From positions 361,615,974 to 361,679,973 of the forward strand of contig NC_058519.1 of assembly GCF_904849725.1 (NCBI RefSeq): a stretch of 64,000 nt of DNA, read 5' to 3'. Position numbers and translations under genes: made by a program. The notes under the pieces were generated by a model. It did not search any database. It was given only the letters and a program-made list of their open reading frames with translations, and was not told the DNA's origin. Shown here in pieces: positions 56,428 through 64,000 of this stretch. The DNA comes from Hordeum vulgare subsp. vulgare. Lineage: Eukaryota > Streptophyta > Magnoliopsida > Poales > Poaceae. Within the stretch, counting starts at the first letter, position 1. Every line of letters begins with the position of its first letter.

Positions 56428-57226
56428 CTTTTCCCTTTCTATCTCTGAAAATTTCTGAAATTTTTAGTGATTCTAAGGAAAAGCGAATAAGGCTCAACGA
56501 AACTTGTAGCAACTACTCCAACAAGTGCCTAGAGACCATATTACGTATCAAAACTACTTGGGACCGGCTAGAATCAACATGCAAAGCTCAAGAACATGAT
56601 CACCAAGGAAGCAAAAATACGCGGAGTATAAGGCACTAGAGCAAAAACTAATTGGACCAATGGAGGAGTCACTTACCCAGGAATAATTTCCCCAAAACAG
56701 TTCGGAGAACGGTGATTTGAGCAAAGAGATCGAAAATCCCAGCAAGAGGAGCAAGAACACGGGTTTGAGCTGCGAAACGATTTTTTCTGGAGGTAGGAGA
56801 AGCGGATGAGAGCAAGAATGAGTGGAGGGGGTGCCTGTGGGCCCCACAAGCCTGGGTGGCGCGTCCAGGGGGGTGCCCGCGCCCCTAGGGCTTGTGGCCC
56901 ACTGGTGTGGGCCCCAGACAGACTCTTTGTCCCAGAATTTTTCAAAAAATCCAGAAAAAATCATAGTTGATTTTCACAGAGTTCGGAGAACTTTGATTTT
57001 CAGGGTACTTTTCTACCGAACGCTAAAACAGAAAACAGGGAAAACTAAACTAAACCTATCATTTTTTTTCTAAGCAACCTAAAGTGAAAGCTTGGAATAG
57101 AGGTTTGTGACTCCTCGATTCATCCATCTCATGGTCATCGAAAGAAATCTGTCAATGGGGTTGATCAAATCCCCTCGACAAAACTTTTCGAATCGCAAAA
57201 GAGAACGGAGAATTTTTGAATAGTCA
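56428..57226 (-). promoter_or_regulatory. J: spacer with LTR-like GC module and leader intron
   Basis: The GC inverted repeat is at about 56838-56900. Splice donor GTAAGT is the complement of 56671-56676 and acceptor TTTCAG the complement of 56455-56460, giving a 222-bp intron, the same length as in A. Sequence CTCCAGAAAAAATCGTTTCGC between module and donor matches A and C. Confidence 0.6.
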
Positions 57227-59445
57227 CTAGGTCACCTCAATGGGGATGTGTATCTCCCCAACAAGCAAATCATACTTCATCTTGACACGAGGAATGGGGC
57301 ATTCAAAGCTCGCAATAAGAATTGATGAACTTTTTTTGATAGCATTGATGCAATGTACTCGATATTGTTTCTTCGGAAAGTGCACCGTATGCTCATTACC
57401 GTTGACATGGAAAGTGGCATTACCTTTGTTGCAATCTATAACAGCCCCTGCAGTGTTTAAAAAGAATCTTCCAAGGATGACAGCCATGGCATCATCCTCA
57501 GGAATATCCAAGATAACAAAGTCTGTTAAGATGGTGGTGTTAGCAACCACAACAGGCACATCCTCGCAAATGCCGATAGGGAAAGCAGTTGATTTATCGG
57601 CCATTTGCAGAGGGATTTCTGTGGGTGTCAACTTATCCAGTTCAAGTCTACGATAAAGAGAGAGAGGCATAAGACTAACATCGGCTCCAAGGTCGCATAA
57701 CGCAGTCCTAACGTAGTTGCCTTTAATGGAGCAAGGTATAGTAGGCACACCGGGATCACCTAGTTTCTTCGGAGTTCCACCCTTGAAAGTGTAATTGGCA
57801 AGCATGGCGGAGATCTCAAGATCAGGTATCCTCCTCTTATTAGTCACAATATCTTTCATGTACTTAGCATACGGAGACATCTTGAGCATATCCGTTAAGC
57901 GCATTTGCAGAAAGACAGGTCTGATCATCTCAACGAAGCGCTCAAAATCCTCATCATCCTTTTTCTTGGATGGTTTGGGAGGAAAGGGCATAGGTTTCTA
58001 AACCCATGGTTCCCTTTCTTTACCGTGCTTCCTAGCAGCGGAGTCATTCTTATTGTATCTTTTAGTCTTAGGCTGTGGGTTATCAAGATCAACACTAGGT
58101 TCAATCTCCACATCCTTATCATTGCTAGTTTGAGCATCTTCATGAACATCTGTATTGGTATCATCATTAGGCTCATGTTCATCACCAGATTGTGTTTCAG
58201 CATCAGAGACAGAAGCATCGTTTGGACTCTTAGGTGTAGCAGCAACAGGGTTGCTAGCGTGCAGGTTCCTATCATCTTTCTTCTTCTTTCTAGGATGACT
58301 AGGTGCATGAGTGCTAACTCCTTCAGAATCTTGTTCAATTCTCTTTGGATGACCCTCAGGATACAAAGGTTCCTGAGTAATTCTACAACCTCTAGTAACG
58401 ACTCTGACGGAATTGTCATTCAACTCATTGAGCAAGTCATTTTGAGCTTTAAGTACTTGTTCTACCTGAGTAGTAACCATAGAGGCATGTTTACTCAGAA
58501 TTTTAAGATCATTGACATTTCTGTCCACACAAGAACTTTGACTAAGCATACGAGCATTCTGTTCCAATTGTCTTGTAACATAATCATTGAAGCTCTGTTG
58601 TTTGGTGACAAAGTTGTCAAATTCATCCAAGCATAAGCTCGCAGGTTTATCAAAAGGAATATCACTCTCATCAAACCTACGCAGAGAATTTACTTCTACT
58701 GCATGTATTGGGTTATCGAGACCATGGATCTCTTCGATAGGTGGTAGATTTTTGACATCTTGAGCTTTAATGCCTTTCTCTCGCATATATTTCTTGGCTT
58801 CTTGCATATCTTCAGGACTAAGGAATAAAATACCTCTTTTCTTTGGAGTTGGCTTAGGAGGTGGTTCGGGAATAGTCCAAGCATTCTCATTGCACAAGAT
58901 GTTATTCAACAGAATCTCAGCTTGTTCTACAATTCATTCCCTAAAAACACTACCGGCACAACTATCTAAGTGGTCTTTAGAAGCATTGGCAAGTCCATTA
59001 TAGAAGATATCAAGTATTTCGTTCTTCTCAAGAGGGTCATCAGGCAAAGCATTTAGTAGCTGGATAAGCCTCCCCAAGCTTGTGGGAGACTCTCTTCTTC
59101 AGGTTGAGCAAAGTTGTATATTTCCTGCAAGGCAGCTTGCTTCTTATGGGCAGGGAAATATTTTTTAGAGAAGTAGTAGACCATATCCTGGGGGCTACAC
59201 ACACAACCAGGAGCAAGAGAAGTGAACCATGTTTTAGCATCATCCTTTAGCGAGAAAGGGAACAGCTTTAGCATATAGTAGTGGCGGATCTTTTCCTCAC
59301 TAGTGAATAAGGTGGCTATATTGTGCAGTTTGGTAAGGTGGGCTACAATCGTTTCAGACTCATAACCATGAAAAGGATCAGATTCGACCAGAGTGATTAA
59401 GTCAGGGTCGACAGAGAATTCATAATCCCTTTCGGTCACAAAGAT

Positions 59446-59989
59446 AGCAATGGCTATGGGTGACAATCGATAAGCCTGAAGCATATCTCCTCAAGGTTTC
59501 CTTAAAATCATAAAAAAGCCTTCTAGCCACAGAAGTACCCCGTTTCCTTAACTAATCTCGCCTATTTGGTCTCTGTCGCTTGCTTCGCATGCTTGCTCAA
59601 TCAAAAGGTTCCTTCGTGCTGTTGCCTTTGAGCTCCATATCTTTAGACTCTTCCAAACGTAGATTATAGCTAGATCCAATCGAAGGTGAAGTACCATTAT
59701 TTTTATTGTCCTTTGGACCGGGGGCGATGGATCAAATCCTGCAATCCCCTCCAAATGAGACTTGAATAAGATAGGGCCCTGTTAGGTACTTCCACTTCGC
59801 ACTCTTATGGAAGCTTGGGTGTTGTCTAAGGGTTCAATTGGACCCAACAAGGGAAGCAGACGTGCAATTTGATTATGCCGGTTCCTTAGCAAGCACTTAT
59901 TCAAGCAAGTGCTAGTGCTGGAGAAGTCGCTTTCTTTTCCTCAACCGGAATCAACTTCTACTTGATACTGCGCTTTTATTTAATAAAGG
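59446..59989. other. Foreign insert of about 540 bp in J's gag, possibly organellar
   Basis: In C the gag reads straight from FATSP into IFVTDKDYEFSV. In J these two parts are separated by sequence unlike any other part of the window. Its composition is balanced and non-repetitive, with words such as CTAATCTCGCCTATTTGG and GGGGGCGATGG. It has no LTR ends, no terminal inverted repeats and no poly(A), so it is not a standard transposon. The style resembles plant mitochondrial intergenic DNA, which suggests a nuclear copy of organelle DNA, but I could not compare it. The borders are approximate because short similar words (ATGGGTGA, GGCGAAG) occur at both joints. Confidence 0.5.
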
Positions 59990-60270
59990 CGAAGTGGCAA
60001 ACTTCGGGTCGTATTTCATCCTATCGTTCAGAGATTTTTCTTTCCACTTGCGCTGAAGTTTCTCAACATCATAGCTATCCTTACACGCAAGAAAATCCTC
60101 AGCTATCTCTCCCTCCATAACATAGCGCATATCAGGCATAACAGGCATATCCGGTGTAGTAGCAGGTTCTACTTCAATAGTATCAGCAGTTTCAGAAGTA
60201 TCACCACATCTAGCAGCAACTCTAGCAATTTGTGCATCAAGGAATGCACCAAGTGGCAAAGCAGTATCAG

Positions 60271-60390
60271 GCATAGCATCATCAGGCATAGTATCAAGCA
60301 TAGCATCATCATGCATAGTATCAAGCATAGCATCATCAGGCATAGTATCAAGCATAGCATCATCAGGCATAGTATCAAGCATAGCATCAT
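60271..60390 (-). repeat. 27-bp tandem repeat in J's gag
   Basis: Four complete copies and a partial fifth of a 27-bp unit (starts at 60271, 60298, 60325, 60352 and 60379). It codes in frame for a nine-residue Asp/Met-rich repeat (DAMLDTMPD). C has only one related segment (DALLDTVLPL), so the array expanded in J's lineage. Because the unit is a multiple of three, gag's frame is unaffected. Confidence 0.9.
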
Positions 60391-60627
60391 AAGCATCATA
60401 AGCAGCAGAAGTAGCATTATCAAGCACAGGCGACATATCGAGATTTCTAGCAGGAGGCGAAGTCGCAAACTTACTCAAAACTGAAGGTGAATCAAGTGCA
60501 GAGCTAGATGGAAATTCCTTACCTCTCCTCGTAGTGGAAGGCAGGATTTTAGTTCTTGGATCTTTCGGACTCCTCATAGTGATCAACAAACGTCAATCCC
60601 AAGTGACTCAGAGAATATAGGTGTGCT

Positions 60628-60654
60628 TCCCCGGCAAAGGCGCCAGAAAAACCT
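60628..60654 (-). other. J: primer-binding site (tRNA-Asp type)
   Basis: The + strand reads CCCCGGCAAAGGCGCCAG just inside the 5' LTR, the plant tRNA-Asp 3' end with one change. Confidence 0.82.
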
Positions 60655-62204
60655 TGATGTCCCACAAGCGTATGGGATCGCAACAGTTTTCGAGGGTAGA
60701 GTATTCAACCCAAATTTATTGATTCGCCAAGACGGGAAGCGAAAGAATATTCTCAAGTATTAGCAGCTGAATGTGTCAGATTCAACCACACCTGAAAGAT
60801 TAGTGTCTGCAAGCAAAGTATCAGTAGCAAAGTAGTATGATAGCAACGGTGCGAGAAAAAGCCTTGACAATCCCCGGCAACGGCACAAGAAAAAGTCTTG
60901 CACTAAGTAGCGGATTAGCAAGGAACAGCAGTAGTAGTAGCAGCAGCAGCAAAGTAACATCAGTAGCAACAGTAGCAGCAAAGTGACAATGGTAGCAACA
61001 ATAGCAGCAAAGTGGCCCAATCCCTTTTGTAGCAAGGGCCAAGCCTAGGCAAAGGAACGTAGCGAGGACCAGTAGTAAAAGACTCGTAGGCAGTGGATCG
61101 GTGATGGATGAGTATGACGGATGTGATTCATCGTGTAACAGCTATAATACGGAGAGATATGTAACTAGCTCCTGTTCATCAATCTAATGTAGGCATATAT
61201 TCCGTATGTAGTCATACGTGCTTAGGGAAAAGAACTTGCATGACATTTATTATCCATCCCTCCCGTGGCAGCGGGATCCTAATGGAAACTACGGGATATT
61301 AAGGTTCTCCTTTTAATAAAGAACCGGACCAACGCATTAACACGCGGTGAATACATGAACTCCTCATACTATGGTCATCTCCGGGAGTGGTTCCGGCTAT
61401 TGTCACTCCGGGGTTGCCGGGTCATAACACATAGTAGGTGACTACAACTTGCAAGATAGGATCTAAAACACACATATATTGGCGACAACATAATAGGTTC
61501 AGATCTGAAATCATGGCACTCTGGCCCTAGTGACAAGCATTAAGCATAGCCAAGTAGTAGCAACATCAATCTAGAACATAGTGGATACTAGGGATCAATC
61601 CCCGTCAAGTACTAACTTGATTACATGATAGATCTCATCCAACTCATCAACGTCCAGCAAGCCTATGATGAGATTACTCATGAACGATGAAGAGCATCAT
61701 GGAATTGTGGATGGAGAAAGGTTGATGATGACGATGGCACCGATTTCCCCTCTCCGGAGTCCGAAACGGACTCCAGATCTACCCTCCATATGAAGAACAG
61801 GATGTGGCGGCGCCTCCGTATCGCAAAATGCGATGAAACCTTCTCTCTATTTTTTTCCAGGCGAAACGGAAGATATAGAGCTGAGTTTGGGGGCGGTGGT
61901 GCCACGTGGGCCCCACAAGCCTGCACGGTGCGGCCATAGGGGGTGGCCGCGGCCTGTGGGCTTGTGGCCCACTGGCACGCCCCCTCCGGTGGATCTTTGC
62001 GCACGTATTTTTCTTTTATTCCAGAAAAAATCTCCGTAAATTTTCAGGACATTCCGAGAACTTTGATTTCTGCACAAAAACAACACCATGAGAATTCTGC
62101 TGAAAACAACGTCAGTCCGGGTTAGTTCCATTCAAATCTTGCAAATTAGAGTCCAAAACTAGGGCAAAACAGTTCGGAAAAGTAGATACGATGGAGACGT
62201 ATCA
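60655..62204 (-). repeat. J: 5' LTR
   Basis: 1550 bp; + strand TGATGTCCCACAAGCG...GGAGACGTATCA. It has the GC inverted repeat (about 61905-61973), an ATATAGAGCT TATA-like site near 61873 and an AGC-rich tract (about 60925-61010). A PBS-like TCCCCGGCAACGGCACA (60871-60887) is absent from C's LTR at the same place. Confidence 0.92.
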
Positions 62205-62206
62205 CT

Positions 62207-62590
62207 ATGACGTCCCCAAAAGTTCCGAAGGACAATTTCTTTGAGAAGGTCATCAATCCCTACCTCGCGGGAGTGCTGGAACACCCTCAATCTATCGAGA
62301 TGCATGAGGGGGTGCTGCACATCCGTGATGTTGAGGGGCCCAAGAAGACCGGAAGCGTGGAGGCGAGGCTTGAAGCAATGGAGCAGCAAGTCTTCAAGTG
62401 CCAAGGGATGGTGGAACGCGGACTCAACGGCAACCACATGATGATCACGCAATTCACCAACATGCATAAGATCGATGCCAACGACATCGGGAAGCACCTC
62501 TCTGAGCTCTATGACAAAATTGATCAGCTCCAAGCCCAGATCTATGACCTGCAGAGCCAAAAATGTGAGTATGAGTATAGTTTTAAATGA
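62207..62590 (+). CDS. I: second ORF, coiled-coil-like protein (127 aa)
   Basis: The ATG at 62207 is the first codon after an in-frame TAG in the rejoined sequence (52764-52766). The 127-residue protein has DNFFEKVINPYLAGVLEHPQ near the N-terminus, then a long helix-prone part with heptad-like hydrophobic spacing (KTGSVEARLEAMEQQVFKCQ; HLSELYDKIDQLQAQIYDLQ) to the end. No enzyme or membrane motif is visible. I do not recognise a named family, but similar short ORFs are typical of the place between integrase and 3' LTR in this element class. It is intact, although J's insertion at its ATG has separated it from the TATA box and GC module. Confidence 0.65.
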   Translation: MTSPKVPKDNFFEKVINPYLAGVLEHPQSIEMHEGVLHIRDVEGPKKTGSVEARLEAMEQQVFKCQGMVERGLNGNHMMITQFTNMHKIDANDIGKHLSELYDKIDQLQAQIYDLQSQKCEYEYSFK

Positions 62591-64000
62591 ATACGCTTGG
62601 CTGTAGATTTGAGGATTCCGGAGACTCGATCATCTTTCCATGATGGATCACCTATGCCTTGGAAGATGGAGGATCAAACCCAGGATGCAAAAACTCCACC
62701 ACCATCACCTTCGAAGGAAGACAACTAAGCACGGGTATGGGCAATCCCCTTGGCTTGTGCCAAGTTTGGGGGAGTTGCCCCGGTATCGTATCACCATCAC
62801 ATCTTTTGCTTTTACCTTTTTCTTAGTTTGATCCTTTTTGGTTTTATCTTTTTCTAGTAGAATAAAGCTCTTAGTGTGTTCTAGGCTTGAGTTTTGCTTT
62901 GTGTCACCCCCGATGTAATCGAGCTCGTGAGTCATATAATAAAGAGTTCTTTAGTTAAGGGCCTTGCCTCATGCCATGATCTAAAGAGAAGAATGATAAA
63001 AGAACAAAAGCTTGAAAGATCATGTATTGATCTTATGGGAAGTGATGGATTCACATATAAAAAGAATGTTGATTGAAGCTCGTTGCGGGTGGACAAACGT
63101 AGACCTTGGTCATTGTTGCAATTAATAGGAAGTAATAAAGAAGGAGAGGTTCACATATAAATATATCATCTTGGGCACCATCTATGATTGTGAACACTCA
63201 TTAAACTATTACATGCTTAGAAGTAGATGTTGGACAAGGAAGACAACATAATGAATTATGTTTGCTCGGTTCCGAACAATGTTTTATGACTAGAGATCCT
63301 TAGCATGTGACGATTGCTTCCACCTCATATCAGCCAAAAATTCCGCACTAAGTAGAGATACTACTTGTGCATCCATAAACCTTCAACCCAGTTTTGCCAT
63401 GAGAGTCCACCATACCTACTTATGGATTGGAGAAGATCCTTCAAGTAAGTTGTCATCGGTGCAAGCAATAAAAATTGCTCCCTAAATATGTATGATCTAT
63501 TAGTGTGTGGAATGAGCTTTGTATGAACCTGTGATGAGGAAGACATAAAAGTGAGAGACTACATAATAAAGTTCTTTATCACAGGAGGCAATATAAAGTG
63601 ACGTTCCTTCACACTAAGAGGTCACACATACAAACCTCAAAAGCGCATGACAACCTCTGCTTCCCTCTGCGAAGGGCCTATCTTGTACCTTTACCTTTTT
63701 GTCCTTAAAAGAGTCGTGGTGATCGAAACCAATTCCTTATTTCGCCTTTATCTTGGCTAAAGCCATGTGCTGGGGAAAGATCTATTTTCATATGTCAACT
63801 TGGAACTAAGTACTCATGAATTATTATTGTTGACATTACCCTTGAGGTAAGTCGTTGGGAGGCGAAACTATAAGCCCCTATCTTTCTCTGTGTCCAACTG
63901 AAACTTTGATCTCATGCGTACCACGTGAGTTTTAGCAATTGTAGAAGACGAAAGGATGATTGAGTATGTGGATTTTCTTTACAAGCTCTTATTTGACTCC
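62591..64000 (+). other. I: 3' non-coding region
   Basis: No supported gene up to the window edge. Hairpin TTGGC-TTGT-GCCAA plus polypurine-like AAGTTTGGGGGAG lies at about 62750-62774, parallel to the cassette that follows the second ORF in A, C and J. Further blocks shared with A, C and J lie at 63346-63420 and about 63658-63680. The 3' LTR is not reached. Confidence 0.65.

Larger units (their letters stand above)
57227..60577 (-). pseudogene. J: gag-protease with insert, stops and frameshift
   Basis: The ATG at 60577 (MRSPKDPRTKILPSTTRR) opens gag. The frame contains a 27-bp tandem repeat near its start, and is cut by a foreign insert (about 59446-59989). It resumes with YEFSVDPDLITLVESDPFHG and FPFSLKDDAKTWFTSLAPG, then loses the frame at a one-base deletion in the C-run near 59070. 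TGA (complement of 58934-58936, Arg to stop) and TAG (complement of about 57998-58000, Gln to stop) follow. The protease part is clean: CDLGADVSLMPLSLYRRLEL and AVILGRFFLNTAGAVIDCN, to the family stop at 57227-57229. Dead copy. Confidence 0.85.
52777..62204 (-). mobile_element. Element J: complete non-autonomous gypsy element (A/C/J family)
   Basis: 9428 bp, flanked by CTATG (52772-52776 and 62205-62209). The minus-strand order equals C: 5' LTR (60655-62204), primer-binding site, gag-protease, spacer with GC module and intron, intact second ORF, 3' region, polypurine tract and 3' LTR (52777-53411). The 3' LTR has lost about 0.9 kb relative to the 5' LTR. Gag carries a foreign insert of about 540 bp. 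J landed at the start codon of I's second ORF; the target duplication contains that ATG. Confidence 0.93.
49900..64000 (+). mobile_element. Element I: Athila-lineage gypsy element with pol, partial, interrupted by J
   Basis: From 49900 the + strand carries reverse transcriptase, RNase H and integrase, then a GC module with TATA box. After J (52777-62204) come a second ORF and a non-coding 3' region that runs off the right edge. The 5' half (LTR, gag, protease, start of RT) is missing left of 49900, where H's 3' LTR stands. The 3' region shares blocks with A, C and J: compare 63346-63420 with 3960-4060, and CTTCCCTCTGCGAAGG at about 63660 with 4510. So I is of the autonomous type related to those elements. 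Confidence 0.85.

Noticed and set aside
60271..60390. Regular repeats resembling a CRISPR array
   Set aside because: The units are contiguous without spacers, lie in a coding frame and the genome is a plant's.
60760..61042. Hydrophobic Leu-rich frames on the minus strand, also near 6130-6233
   Set aside because: They come from translating the AGC/GTA triplet-rich tract of the LTRs and are not membrane proteins.
62705..62935. Short lysine-rich minus frame in I's 3' region
   Set aside because: It covers the hairpin and polypurine-like cassette conserved in other elements and has no homologue among them.

Overview
The window is a stretch of large, repeat-rich grass chromosome, almost certainly from the Triticeae (wheat, barley, Aegilops group). 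The reason is that nearly all of it consists of LTR retrotransposons of types common there: one Ty1/copia element with BARE/Angela-type LTRs, one Ty3/gypsy element of the Tat/Retand lineage, and at least six Ty3/gypsy elements related to the Athila lineage. I find no intact host gene. The only host-like coding traces are a B3-domain fragment (about 6416-6922) and an unidentified intron-containing fragment (about 39100-39516).

Layout, with letters used throughout. A (1-6397, +) is the 3' part of a gag-protease element with a second ORF and a 3' LTR. It abuts B (6398-22493, -), a Tat-lineage pol element with a 5' LTR at 21629-22493. B is split by C (8310-17717, -), a complete element of A's family flanked by the 5-bp target duplication ACGCT. 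D (23080-38785, -) is a copia element flanked by ACCCC. D is split ten bases inside its 3' LTR by E (23090-30084, +), a complete non-autonomous element flanked by GGGAA. Then come a copia LTR fragment F (39517-40146), the 3' end of an E-related element G (40147-43027, -), and H (43028-49899, +), a chimera whose two LTRs belong to different subfamilies. I (49900-52776 and 62210-64000, +) carries an Athila-type reverse transcriptase and integrase and a small second ORF. I is split by J (52777-62204, -), a second complete copy of the A/C family flanked by CTATG.

The order of insertion can be read from the nesting: C is younger than B, E younger than D, and J younger than I. No element looks able to move by itself. 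A, C and J have gag-protease but no reverse transcriptase. E, G and H have neither. B, D and I have pol genes with stops, frameshifts, deletions or changed catalytic residues. I shares 3' non-coding sequence with A, C and J and is the natural candidate for the partner type that supplied their pol functions.

The main unexplained structure lies in the non-coding parts of the Athila-type elements. (1) A GC-rich inverted repeat built on CACAAGCC...GGCTTGTG lies in almost every LTR, and again inside A, C, I and J before the second ORF. In A, C and J that second ORF also has a leader with a conserved intron of about 222 bp. (2) A small hairpin with a constant AGGA loop and a covarying stem sits just before the polypurine tract, and a second hairpin plus tract follows the second ORF. 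(3) Copies of the tRNA-Asp primer-binding site lie inside the LTRs of E and J, as if those LTRs had grown by capturing it. (4) E and H share an unrecognised coding region that is neither gag nor pol.
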